Source: Clostridiaceae bacterium (lineage in GTDB: Bacteria > Bacillota > Clostridia > Oscillospirales > Acutalibacteraceae). From it: a stretch of 43,463 bases of DNA. The position numbers and the translations under genes were made by a program. Where the stretch lies: the NCBI GenBank assembly GCA_016292785.1, contig JAEDFL010000013.1, forward strand, positions 1 through 43,463, in the 5' to 3' direction. Below are positions 1 through 6,860 of this stretch, in pieces. The notes under the pieces were generated by a model. It was not told where the DNA came from and searched no databases. It saw nothing but the letters and a program-made list of their open reading frames with translations. How positions within the stretch are numbered: position 1 is the first letter of the stretch; the number at the start of each line of letters is the position of its first letter.

Positions 1-8
1 CCCTTTCT

Positions 9-344
9 TCATTTTATCGTTATATTAATATCTGTCAAACGAGCTTGCAATTCTTGCATTATTCGGTCAGAAATGATTTTCTTTACCTTGTGACCGTTGA
101 ATATCTCGCCTATTCCGTCAATACCAACCGAAACAATGCTTTCAACATCGTATTGAATCGCCCCTAAAAGCCGCTATAAAGCATTGTTATATATCTCTGC
201 GGATATTGTCGGAACAAGGTCATAAATCGCTTCTTCGGCAATTTTACGCATTTCTGCTTTGTGTTCTTCGGCTCTGCCGCCGTGACCGTCTCTCGTGTAT
301 GTTACATTTGGCGGATTGTTTGTGCCTGCATAATTAATTCCCAT
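9..344 (-). pseudogene. small mobile-element protein, interrupted by one in-frame TAG
   Basis: Read on the minus strand from an ATG at 344 behind an AGGAGAGTGA ribosome site, this frame runs 112 codons to a TGA at 9-11 with a single interruption, a TAG at 174-176. The first part reads MGINYAGTNNPPNVTYTRDG and goes on to a lysine/glutamate-rich helix. After the TAG comes a well-formed continuation (RLLGAIQYDVESIVSVGIDG). If TAG is read as Gln, the joint is ALQRLLGAIQ, an ordinary amphipathic helix. The size and style are those of small phage structural or plasmid-type genes, but I do not recognise the family. Either it is a pseudogene made by one CAG-to-TAG change, or TAG is decoded as an amino acid in this element; the next two genes show the same thing. 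Confidence 0.6.
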
Positions 345-361
345 TTTTCACTCTCCTATCG

Positions 362-400
362 GGGCGGTTTCGGAAAAACAGAAAACCGCCCTTTTTGTTT
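362..400 (+). terminator. hairpin with T-run between element genes
   Basis: GGGCGGTTT (362-370) pairs with AAACCGCCC (383-391), followed on the plus strand by a T-run. No plus-strand gene precedes it. On the minus strand it is a hairpin between two element genes without a U-tract. It may stop antisense transcription entering the element genes. Confidence 0.4.
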
Positions 401-424
401 TACTATATACCGTGGAACAAAGTT

Positions 425-709
425 TCACGAACTCTTGTTCTGAAATATCGTTTTCAAAGTATTAGTCAACGAATAATAATCACAACAATGTGAAATATCA
501 TTCAGAAACAATTCTGTATCACCGTGATATTCCTTTTCTATATAACTTTTGATTATATCTTTGATGAAATATATATCCTGAACGCAATCGCTCAATTCCT
601 ATAAAAGGTCAGCGATATATCCGTAAAACTCAATATCACCGCATTCCGTTTTTCTGCGGCAGTTGATGATTTCGTTTTCATCGTGATAAATACTTGTTGT
701 ATAGTCCAT
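425..709 (-). pseudogene. small mobile-element protein, interrupted by one in-frame TAG
   Basis: An ATG at 709 lies behind AAAGGAGG and overlaps the 3' end of the upstream gene by 32 nt, which indicates translational coupling. The frame continues 95 codons to a TGA at 425-427 with one in-frame TAG at 599-601. The residues on either side read IADLL-x-ELSDCVQDIYF, a continuous acidic helix that glutamine would fit. The protein is acidic and ends NTLKTIFQNKSS. I do not recognise a family. The intact start, ribosome site and 58 open codons after the TAG argue against long-term decay: either the inactivation is recent or the TAG is a sense codon in this element. Confidence 0.6.
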
Positions 710-1310
710 ATAACTTCCTCCTTTCACTCTCGGTGAGTTCTTCTTTTTCTAACAGTTGATATAATTCGGTTTTTTCTTCATCACCGTATTTATCCATACC
801 GTATTTCATAAATCTTTCTAGATCGTTTATCATTACATATTCGGGGGGATATTCATTTTTGCCTTTCACCCCCTTTGTCTTATTCTGTTTTATTAATGTA
901 TTATCTGTATTATTTCTGCTTGGAGTTTCAGAAATAACAAACTGAATTTCAGAAGCGGCATTCTGTTTTGGAGAAAAGTTTTGCTGATTTTCAGAAAGCG
1001 GCACTTCGTAAAAACAGAAAATGTTACTTTCTTGTGTTATCGGTACTAAATAGCGTTTTTCAATCAAATCCTTTACTGCACTATAATAACTGTCTTTTTT
1101 TATACCCCATTCGGCACACGCTTTCTGACTTAATTCAAATCTGTAATTATCCTGATTCTTATTGAAATAAGTCCACAATTTAAACGATGAACCTTTCAAA
1201 TCTTTCATTGCTTGTTGTAATGCAATCAGATTCATTGTTGCAAATAGGTTTTGACTGTTTCTTTTCGTTCTCGGTGAAATCTGAACGATTTTCTAATTCG
1301 GTACACTCAT
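678..1310 (-). CDS. winged-helix replication-type protein of a mobile element
   Basis: The conventional open frame starts at ATG 1235 and gives 185 aa. Residues about 10-70 (SFKLWTYFNKNQ..LSQKACAEWGIKKDSYYSAVKDLIEKRYLV) form a winged helix-turn-helix like those in small phage or plasmid replisome-organiser proteins of gut Clostridia. A Gln/Asn-rich linker and an acidic C-terminus follow. The better ribosome site (AAAAAGGAGA) is in front of an in-frame ATG at 1308-1310, and that start reads MSVPN, then TAG (1293-1295), then KIVQISPRTKR, joining the frame at 1235 without a shift. From memory, relatives begin with a short N-terminal PNQK-like strand, so the TAG sits where Gln is expected. It probably acts in element replication; the function is inferred from the fold only. 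Confidence 0.65.
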
Positions 1311-1646
1311 TTTTTGAAATTCTCCTTTTTGAATTGTGATTTCTTCCGAATATCAGAAATCGAGTGATTAACCATAAAAGCCGCCCTATATATACATATA
1401 AAATTAATTTTCTTTTTACATATATGTATACATTTAGTAGGGGGAAAATACAATTCTCGGGTCAAGCAAAAATACTGTAAAATTCTTTACCATTCGGAAG
1501 ATTAAAAAAATTAGCCTGAAAAGAGTTTCTTTTCTTTTTCTTTTCTATAATAATTATACCTGAATTTTAACCGTTTTTCGAATTTTCAGAACAGTCAAGT
1601 TTTATTACATAAAAAATGACCTCACACGAGGTGAGGTCAAAAAAAG
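1311..1646. other. AT-rich intergenic region with candidate element promoter
   Basis: I see no gene here. On the minus strand TTGTAT (1448-1453) and TATACA (1425-1430) are separated by 17 bp and point at the replication-type gene. The 12-bp perfect palindrome TACATATATGTA (1417-1428) overlaps the -10 and could be a repressor operator. The remainder is A/T-rich with pyrimidine runs around 1530-1550. Confidence 0.4.
1619..1641 (-). terminator. terminator of the OB-fold gene
   Basis: GACCTCAC pairs perfectly with GTGAGGTC across a short loop, just past the stop of the minus-strand gene at 1647, and is followed on that strand by a T-run. A near copy of the hairpin lies on the other side of the same gene (2099-2120). 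Confidence 0.75.
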
Positions 1647-2075
1647 TTATTTAAATGTGCAGTAATGGAATCCATACTTTAAGTCATTAATAGTACGCAA
1701 TGTTCCTTCAACTGTTATAATATATCCGTTAGAAATATTTTTAACAAATTCCTCTTGTTCCTTACCAGAGAAATATGCAGTAACAATATGACTGCCTACA
1801 ATAACACTCGGGTGATTTGTTTTAACCTCTAAAAGAATACAATTTCTTTGGATTTCAACGACTCTTCCCGTAATTTTATAACGATTTCCAACGTAGGTTT
1901 CTGTTGCTCTAATTTCATTTTTTAAATAATCGTCGTATAATTCATCTAATTCAATTCTTTCAGCAGTTTTTCCATATTCTGCTTTTGTTTGTATAGAGTT
2001 ATAAACTAGACCACCAACAATAACCAAAGCGATTATTGCAATTATTGCAAGAAATTTTTTTGTTTTCTTTTTCAT
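1647..2075 (-). CDS. membrane-anchored OB-fold (tRNA_anti-like) protein
   Basis: This is a 142-aa protein with an N-terminal Lys-rich stretch and one hydrophobic segment (FLAIIAIIALVIVGGLVY, residues about 8-26), so it is a type II membrane or secreted protein. The rest matches the general pattern of the tRNA_anti-like OB-fold family: a helix with a conserved Asn/Glu (LDELYDDYLKNEIRATETY), then YKITGRVVEIQ, and further strands ending in a glycine-rich ITVEGTLR. Members are common on mobile elements and prophages of Firmicutes and have no established role. ATG 2075 sits behind AAAAAGGAGTGG. The gene stands alone between two near-identical hairpins, as if it had entered as a cassette. Confidence 0.75.
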   Translation of the reverse strand: MKKKTKKFLAIIAIIALVIVGGLVYNSIQTKAEYGKTAERIELDELYDDYLKNEIRATETYVGNRYKITGRVVEIQRNCILLEVKTNHPSVIVGSHIVTAYFSGKEQEEFVKNISNGYIITVEGTLRTINDLKYGFHYCTFK

Positions 2076-2098
2076 TTTACCACTCCTTTTTAATGATT

Positions 2099-2120
2099 TG
2101 ACCTCACATAAGGTGAAGTC
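2099..2120 (-). terminator. second copy of the GACCTCAC hairpin
   Basis: GACCTCAC and GTGAAGTC pair with one G-T wobble. The hairpin lies just past the end of the minus-strand HTH gene (2180) and just before the OB-fold gene. It resembles 1619-1641 closely, so the OB-fold gene is framed by two copies. Confidence 0.5.
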
Positions 2121-2179
2121 GAGCGTGCTATTTAATCATACAAACAAGCAATCACAATTATCTAAAGCAACAAAACGAA

Positions 2180-2392
2180 TCAATCGTTTTTTGTTTCTTC
2201 ATTGTGATCGTCTTTGGCGTTCAAAATATATCCTGCCGCACGAACTGCCGCTTCGTATGCTTGAACGTGTCTTGAAACTGTATCAGGGCTGCGGCGCATT
2301 TTCTTTGCAACAGCTTTATAACATTGCAAATCTTGATACAGTTGCCACATTCGTTTTTTCTCTTTTTCTGTTACTTTTTTAACACGTGCCAT
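2180..2392 (-). CDS. small helix-turn-helix protein of the mobile element
   Basis: This is a 70-aa basic protein starting at ATG 2390-2392 (MARVKKVTEKEKKRMWQLYQ). An upstream TTG in frame is less likely. Residues about 10-55 contain the helix-turn-helix pattern CYKAVAKKMRRSPDTVSRHV, as in Hin/resolvase-type or sigma-70 region 4 helices. It follows the preceding gene with its start just after that gene's TGA, so the two are co-transcribed. The role is probably DNA binding in the element; no partner is visible. Confidence 0.7.
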   Translation of the reverse strand: MARVKKVTEKEKKRMWQLYQDLQCYKAVAKKMRRSPDTVSRHVQAYEAAVRAAGYILNAKDDHNEETKND

Positions 2393-2394
2393 AA

Positions 2395-2583
2395 TCAAAT
2401 ATCTTCGGGGCGGAGCATAGTTTCTTTCATTGCCTTTTCAAACTGCTCTTTTACATAATCTTCTGCTGTCCATTTCTTGTCAGAGCCTGCCTCTGCAAGG
2501 ATTTTGTTCATCTTGTCAAGCTGAATGAAAAAGTTTTTCGGAAGAATGATTCTTCCCTTTTCTGTGTCGATTGTAATTCTCAT
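2395..2583 (-). CDS. small hypothetical protein, possible DNA-binding partner of the phased repeats
   Basis: This is a 62-aa protein from ATG 2581-2583, chosen for the CGGAGG ribosome site 6-8 nt upstream; an extended in-frame start at 2646 has none. It reads MRITIDTEKGRIILP (a strand-rich start), then an amphipathic helix NFFIQLDKMNKILAEAG and a second helix EDYVKEQFEKAMKET. The strand-helix-helix order is compatible with a ribbon-helix-helix-like DNA-binding protein, but I cannot assign a family. It is the first gene of a minus-strand unit driven by the promoter at 2652-2678, and it lies beside the helically phased array at 2701-2945, whose natural binder it could be (inference). Confidence 0.6.
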   Translation of the reverse strand: MRITIDTEKGRIILPKNFFIQLDKMNKILAEAGSDKKWTAEDYVKEQFEKAMKETMLRPEDI

Positions 2584-2610
2584 TGTTTTACCTCCGAATA
2601 AAATAAAAAT

Positions 2611-2646
2611 GTGCGTAATTACGCCAAAATCGGCTGTAATTCGCAC
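2611..2646 (-). promoter_or_regulatory. inverted repeat in the 5' leader
   Basis: GTGCGTAATTACGCC and GGCTGTAATTCGCAC form a near-perfect inverted repeat between the promoter and the ribosome site of the 62-aa gene. It could be an operator for autoregulation or an RNA hairpin in the leader. Confidence 0.55.
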
Positions 2647-2651
2647 AATCC

Positions 2652-2678
2652 ATTATATATATATATATATAATGTCAA
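2652..2678 (-). promoter_or_regulatory. promoter with a (TA)9 tract as spacer
   Basis: On the minus strand TTGACA (2673-2678) and TATAAT (2652-2657) are separated by 15 bp that consist entirely of alternating TA, within the tract 2654-2671. The elements are consensus-like but the spacer is 2 bp short of optimal. A gain or loss of one TA unit would shift the spacing, as in known phase-variable promoters with TA tracts. Confidence 0.6.
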
Positions 2679-2700
2679 GTGTTTTGCCAAAATAAATGTA

Positions 2701-2945
2701 AAATTCTTGATATTATGATAAATCTATCGAAATTTATCTGAAATTCTCTGATTTCTTTTAAATTCAATAGGAATACACTTCAAAACAAATGAAATCTTCT
2801 AATTTTTGATAAAAAACGGTCAAATTTCAATGAATTTCATTTGAATTCTTCTGAAATTCACTTGAATTCAACTGTGCTTCGCTTGATTTCAGTTGCTTTC
2901 AGCCGAAATCAACTGTATTTCATTGTGTTTCTTCTATTTTTCAGA
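2701..2945. repeat. helically phased 10-11 bp degenerate repeat array
   Basis: The sequence is built of about 23 degenerate units of 10-11 bp around TGAAATTCA. In the clearest part, the C of each TTC (or matching ATC/TTTC) falls at 2828, 2838, 2848, 2859, 2869, 2880, 2890, 2900, 2910, 2921, 2931 and 2942, a mean step of 10.4 bp, equal to one turn of B-DNA. No coding frame explains this. It lies between a small DNA-binding-like gene and the att site. Candidate roles are a partition centromere, an origin/iteron-like region, or a bent nucleoprotein site for recombination. Confidence 0.7.
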
Positions 2946-3023
2946 ACACCACAAAAGGCAAAAAACACAGCTTTTTATTCCTCATTTTCATCACCGCCGC
3001 ACTTTCTGCACCAAGAGGTCACC

Positions 3024-3169
3024 AAAAGCACACAACCTCTTTAATTTTTCCTTTTATAAACTATCGCAAATGGCTATATATCAACGGTTTTGACCTCTGA
3101 TTTCAGGCACACAAAAAGCACACTTTTTTCATTTTTTGCGTGCTTTTTCCTTGATCCTTGTGTGCTTTT
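3024..3169. repeat. four AAAAGCACAC boxes next to the attachment site
   Basis: AAAAGCACAC occurs at 3024-3033 and 3114-3123. The inverse occurs at 3160-3169 (GTGTGCTTTT) and as a shorter form at 3140-3147 (GTGCTTTT). They lie 80-225 bp from the tRNA fragment. Mixed-orientation short repeats beside an att core are typical of arm-type binding sites of tyrosine integrases; no integrase gene is in the window. Confidence 0.5.
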
Positions 3170-3179
3170 GTGGTATAAT
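3151..3179 (+). promoter_or_regulatory. promoter pointing into the attachment site
   Basis: TTGATC (3151-3156) and TATAAT (3174-3179) are 17 bp apart. Transcription would run into the tRNA remnant. No gene follows before the terminator at 3300, so it is either a relic or drives a short RNA. Confidence 0.4.
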
Positions 3180-3248
3180 AAAAGTACTAAAAACCAAGGT
3201 GTATCAACGCTTTCGGGGATTTTAAATGTAAGCAATTTGGCGATAGTG

Positions 3249-3298
3249 TTTGGCTACGAACCAAAAGGTCAGGGGTTCGAATCCCTTGCAGCGCGCCA
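3249..3298 (+). tRNA. 3' part of tRNA-Arg(ACG): element attachment site remnant
   Basis: From 3249 every tRNA segment fits: anticodon stem TTTGG/CCAAA (3249-3253, 3261-3265), loop CTACGAA with anticodon ACG, variable loop AGGTC, T-arm AGGGG-TTCGAAT-CCCTT, 3' acceptor strand GCAGCGC, discriminator G and CCA at 3296-3298. The 5' side does not fit: the sequence upstream cannot pair with the acceptor strand, and the D-arm is only vaguely similar. This is what remains on one side when an element integrates in the anticodon/T-arm part of a tRNA gene. The intact gene should be at the other end of the element, beyond position 1. Confidence 0.8.
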
Positions 3299-3299
3299 A

Positions 3300-3340
3300 C
3301 CGCAAGCCCTTATGTATCAAGGGCTTGCGGTATTTTTTTA
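3300..3340 (+). terminator. terminator behind the tRNA-Arg fragment
   Basis: A 12-bp perfect stem CCGCAAGCCCTT / AAGGGCTTGCGG (3300-3311, 3319-3330) is followed by seven T. It is the host tRNA gene's own terminator and marks the chromosome side of the junction. Confidence 0.9.
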
Positions 3341-3380
3341 TAAATCAATTTAAAAAAATCTAAACGAATTATTTCCGATA

Positions 3381-4406
3381 TCAGTCCGTTGTGTCACGGC
3401 GAATCAGTATCGGCGTCACTTTTTTATGTGTAATCTCCTTTTGCGGCGACGGTCTTCTCTTTTTCCGTTCATTCATCTGGTCAACAAGCAAGCCCACCGC
3501 TTCGGCAGCTATTTTTTCAATCTGCTGTCCGACTGTGCTGATCGGTATGATGGCTTCGCTTGCAATAGGTGAGTTATCAAATCCGACAATCCGAAATTCG
3601 TCAGGCAGGGTTCCGTACTCTCTGACAATGATGTTAAGCAGAACATTTGCGTGGGTATCGTTCGCCACAAAAAGTCCCTTTTTCATGTTCGGATATTTTT
3701 TCTTTATATCCTGAACAATAGAAAAAATGCAGTCATAGTTTTCCTTGTAAGTGTTGCCGAGATCCGTTAAAATCAATTCGTGCCGCACCTTTTCTTTTTC
3801 GCAGATATCGAGAAAGCCTTTTATTCTCCCGTAAGCCGGTACGTCGGACGGTACCTCGGAGTTGATATGTATAAGTATATCGCATTTGTTTTTGATAAGC
3901 AGGCTCGTCGCCTGAACCGAACCCATATAGTTATCGGTATTCACGCTGGAAACATATTGATCCTCACGCTCAATCGTTACGATCGGTATATTATATGACG
4001 CCAGCTCCTTTGAGGGTATTATATGGCTCAATACTATCATTCCCTCGATATTATACGCCTGAAGCTCCTGCAAATACCTTCTCTCATCTTCCTTGCAGCC
4101 GGTACTGACAAAAACAAGAAATTTATAACCGTACTGCTTATAGCTTGAAAGAATACGGTTGAGCATTTCGGAGTAGTAGTGCATATAAAGGTTGGGGACA
4201 ATAATCCCTACAAATTCACTTTTACCGTTTGCAAGAACCTTAGCCAGCTTGTTTTCGTGATAGTTCAGCTCCGTCAGTGCTCTTGCAATCTTCTCCTGAT
4301 TTTCAAGAGTCAGGGAGTCGGGGTTGTTAAAATACCGTGAAATTGTTGTTTTTGAAAAACCGGTATATTTTGCGATGTCGTCAAATGTGACCTTTTTCTG
4401 TTTCAA
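3381..4406 (-). CDS. LacI-family repressor of the sucrose/fructan operon
   Basis: This is a 341-aa LacI/GalR-type regulator. I place the start at TTG 4404-4406 because GGAGG lies 8 nt upstream and the protein then begins MKQKKVTFDDIAKYTG, the normal family start; an ATG at 4457 has no ribosome site. Residues 6-50 are the helix-turn-helix and hinge (SKTTISRYFNNP). Residues about 60-330 are the periplasmic-binding-like sugar-sensing domain (FVGIIVPNLYMHYYSEML, GMIVLSH, RIVGFDNSPIASEAIIP). It is transcribed away from the transporter operon, and both share the region with two near-identical operators, so it probably represses that operon and itself and is released by a fructose-containing sugar. 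The exact effector is inferred from the GH32/fructokinase context. Confidence 0.9.
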   Translation of the reverse strand: MKQKKVTFDDIAKYTGFSKTTISRYFNNPDSLTLENQEKIARALTELNYHENKLAKVLANGKSEFVGIIVPNLYMHYYSEMLNRILSSYKQYGYKFLVFVSTGCKEDERRYLQELQAYNIEGMIVLSHIIPSKELASYNIPIVTIEREDQYVSSVNTDNYMGSVQATSLLIKNKCDILIHINSEVPSDVPAYGRIKGFLDICEKEKVRHELILTDLGNTYKENYDCIFSIVQDIKKKYPNMKKGLFVANDTHANVLLNIIVREYGTLPDEFRIVGFDNSPIASEAIIPISTVGQQIEKIAAEAVGLLVDQMNERKKRRPSPQKEITHKKVTPILIRRDTTD

Positions 4407-4474
4407 CTTTAATGCCTCCACATTCTGTATAGATTCAGTATAACAACTTATGACCAAAAAATCAAGTAAAAAAA

Positions 4475-4496
4475 TAACCGGTTACATAATCGGTTA
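4475..4496. promoter_or_regulatory. LacI-type operator O1
   Basis: The palindrome TAACCGGTTA (4475-4484) plus a half-site TCGGTTA (4490-4496) occurs here and again at 4556-4577 with one mismatch in 22 positions. The central C-G pair in a palindrome is usual for LacI/GalR operators. It lies between the repressor's start and the -35 of the operon promoter. Confidence 0.85.
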
Positions 4497-4514
4497 TTTT
4501 TTTTAAAAAAACTA

Positions 4515-4543
4515 TTGACAAGTGCGGAATAAGGGAGTATTAT
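4515..4543 (+). promoter_or_regulatory. sigma-A promoter of the sugar operon
   Basis: TTGACA (4515-4520), a 17-bp spacer and TATTAT (4538-4543) follow an A/T-rich UP-like stretch. The 23 bases ending just past the -35 are the same as at the array promoter at 35414. Confidence 0.85.
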
Positions 4544-4555
4544 GAAGTCGTAAAG

Positions 4556-4577
4556 TAACCGGTTACTTAATCGGTTA
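4556..4577. promoter_or_regulatory. LacI-type operator O2
   Basis: This is the second copy of the TAACCGGTTA + TCGGTTA operator, placed just after the expected transcription start. The 81-bp distance to O1 (about 8 helical turns) would allow a repression loop around the promoter. Confidence 0.85.
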
Positions 4578-4612
4578 TGCAAATTCGGAATTAACTTGAA
4601 AGGAGCTTTTTG

Positions 4613-5944
4613 ATGAGGAGAAAACTATCAGTCATGTTAGCCCTGATTCTTACCGTCGCCTGTTTTCTGACCGGATGTCAGACTTCCGTCCCGTCTCCCG
4701 GTGACATAGAAGGCTATGACGACGGAGAAGAGTATCTGTCAATCTGGGTTCACACCATTGAGGATACCGACGAGGGTTGGTGCTACAAAGAATCGGTTCG
4801 TAAATTCAACGAGGCATACAACGGAAAATATTTTGCCGATATTGAGTTTATTCCGAGAAACGACAGCGGAGGCGGTTATTCCGACAAGATCAACGCTTCG
4901 GTTATGTCGGGCGGTTTACCCGACGTTATCACAGTTGACGGTCCGAACATCGCAGCGTATGCGGTGAACAATATCATTCAGCCGCTTGCACCGCTTACCG
5001 AACAGGAACGCAGCGAATACCTTGAGTCCATTCTTGATCAGGGTACTTACAACGGGAAGCTTTATGCTCTCGGTGCTATGGAATCAAGCGTAGGACTCTA
5101 CTACAACAAGGATATCCTGAAAAGTGCGGGAGTAACTGTTCCCGATGCGGACGATCCTTGGACCTTCACCGAATTTTTAGAAGTTCTTGAGAAAGTCAAG
5201 CCTGTTGTTGAAAAGGAAAAAGGTTATGCGCTTGATATGACTTTCCCCGTCGGTGAGGCAACGATCTATTATTATGCGCCGTTTTTCTGGTCAAACGGCG
5301 GCGATATGATTGACGAAACCGGACTTGTTGCCGACGGAGTGTTTAACTCAAAAAATAACAAAGAAACCGTCGAATACTTCAAAACGCTTCTTAACAACGG
5401 CTATATGTCGGCGGTACCGGTTGATAAGCTGTTCGAGAGCGGAAGAGCAGCCTTTAAGTTTGACGGTGCGTGGGAGGTCAATACGATTTACACAAGCTAT
5501 CCGGATATTAACCTCGGCGTTGCCCCTTATGTCGTCGGTGACGACTGGGACGGCGAACGCTATACACCGACAGGCTCTTGGGCATTTGCGGCAACCTCAA
5601 AAACAGAAAAGCTTGAGGGGGCAACAGAGCTTGTCAAATGGATGAGCGGCGCAGAGAGCGGCTCCCTGCTTTGCCAAAAGACAAAGAGTCTGCCGTCAAC
5701 CTATAAGGCTTTTGAAGAAAACGATATTTTTCAGACAGATGAAAACTACAGGGCACTTTACAATCAGCTTAACAAATACGGTCATCCGAGACCGAAAACA
5801 CCTGTTTATCCGCAGGTCAGCACCTCTTTTCAGCAAACGCTTGAAAACTGCGTCCTTTCGGGGCACGATACTCAGTCGGAGCTGAACAAATCTGTAGAAA
5901 GGATTAACGCAAAGTTAAAGCGTTACACATACGACAATGAATAA
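4613..5944 (+). CDS. sugar ABC transporter substrate-binding lipoprotein
   Basis: This is a 443-aa family 1 (CUT1-type) extracellular solute-binding protein. ATG 4613 sits 7 nt after AAAGGAG; a TTG one codon earlier is less likely. The N-terminus is a lipoprotein signal (MRRKLSVMLALILT, then LTGC), so the mature protein is lipid-anchored at Cys-22 or nearby. The Cys is followed by a flexible Ser/Pro/Gly linker. The fold is recognisable from SDKINASVMSGGLPDVITVD, from LYYNKDILKSAGV and from the late GSWAFAATS segment. It delivers the sugar to the two permeases that follow; its end overlaps the next gene by 8 nt. The context points to sucrose or short fructans as ligand, but binding residues cannot be read from sequence alone. 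Confidence 0.92.
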   Translation: MRRKLSVMLALILTVACFLTGCQTSVPSPGDIEGYDDGEEYLSIWVHTIEDTDEGWCYKESVRKFNEAYNGKYFADIEFIPRNDSGGGYSDKINASVMSGGLPDVITVDGPNIAAYAVNNIIQPLAPLTEQERSEYLESILDQGTYNGKLYALGAMESSVGLYYNKDILKSAGVTVPDADDPWTFTEFLEVLEKVKPVVEKEKGYALDMTFPVGEATIYYYAPFFWSNGGDMIDETGLVADGVFNSKNNKETVEYFKTLLNNGYMSAVPVDKLFESGRAAFKFDGAWEVNTIYTSYPDINLGVAPYVVGDDWDGERYTPTGSWAFAATSKTEKLEGATELVKWMSGAESGSLLCQKTKSLPSTYKAFEENDIFQTDENYRALYNQLNKYGHPRPKTPVYPQVSTSFQQTLENCVLSGHDTQSELNKSVERINAKLKRYTYDNE

Positions 5945-6860
5945 AGATCTAACTGTTAAAAAGAAAAGAAAGTCGGAATCGGTTCTGGGCATGGCGTTCT
6001 TCGGTCCTGCGTGTGTACTGCTGACGGTATTTCTGTTCATTCCGATGATTCTGACGCTGATATTCAGCTTCACGGATTTTTTCGCACTTAATCCCGACCT
6101 CACTCACTTTGTCGGATTTGACAATTATTCTCAGCTATTTCGTGACGAGGACTTCAGACAGGCTTTCGGAAACACGGTTCGGTTTGTACTGATTATTGTC
6201 CCGCTTCAAGGTCTGGGCGCTTTGGGTCTTGCACTGTTAATCAACAAGGTAACACACTGCAAAAAATACTTCAAGGTAGCGTTTTTTGTTCCCGTTGTTA
6301 TGTCACTTGCCGTTGTATCAACCTTGTGGATACAGATTTTCAGTCCCGAGGGTATTTTAAACTCAATTCTCGGCAATTTCGGAATTGATCCTCAGCCGTT
6401 TATCAACAGCGCGTCGCAGGCGCTTCCGTCCATTGCCATTATGAGCTCCTGGCAGGGCATGGGTTATCAGATGATTATTTTCCTCGGCGGCCTGCAGGCA
6501 ATCAACCCGGCGCTTTATGAAGCGGCTGAGATGGATCACGCAAGCGGCTGGAAAAAGTTCAAGGATATTACCTTGCCGGAACTGAAGCCCCTTTGTATCT
6601 TCGTATTTATCACCATAACAATCGGCGCTTTCCGTATGCTCGTTCAGCCTATGATTATGACGGGCGGCGGACCGTCCCACTCAACATACACCATGGTTTA
6701 TGACATATATGAAACGGGTACGGTGAACTGGGAAATCGGTCTTGCTTCCACGATGTCCATTGTATTTGCATTCTTTGTCATGATACTGACTGTCATTCAG
6801 ACTATAGTTACAAAGGAAAGGGGGAATAAGCATGCTGACAAAAAGAAAAAAGATCGCTAA
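5937..6860 (+). CDS. sugar ABC transporter permease (MalF/UgpA type)
   Basis: This is a 307-aa inner-membrane permease of the CUT1 family with six predicted membrane segments, the first at about residues 18-40 (MAFFGPACVLLTVFLFIP). The cytoplasmic EAA loop is clear: ALYEAAEMDHASGWKKF followed by ITLPEL, which docks the ATPase. The ATG overlaps the end of the binding-protein gene, so translation is coupled. The C-terminus is very basic (KERGNKHADKKKKDR). It pairs with the MalG-type permease, whose start overlaps by 29 nt. Confidence 0.93.
   Translation: MNKDLTVKKKRKSESVLGMAFFGPACVLLTVFLFIPMILTLIFSFTDFFALNPDLTHFVGFDNYSQLFRDEDFRQAFGNTVRFVLIIVPLQGLGALGLALLINKVTHCKKYFKVAFFVPVVMSLAVVSTLWIQIFSPEGILNSILGNFGIDPQPFINSASQALPSIAIMSSWQGMGYQMIIFLGGLQAINPALYEAAEMDHASGWKKFKDITLPELKPLCIFVFITITIGAFRMLVQPMIMTGGGPSHSTYTMVYDIYETGTVNWEIGLASTMSIVFAFFVMILTVIQTIVTKERGNKHADKKKKDR

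Noticed and set aside
3225..3298. Intact tRNA-Arg gene
   Set aside because: The 5' acceptor strand and D-arm do not pair; only the part from the anticodon stem onward fits.
2098..3353. Plus-strand ORFs in the element end
   Set aside because: They lie opposite real minus-strand genes or in the AT-rich repeat and att region, lack ribosome sites and have no protein-like pattern.
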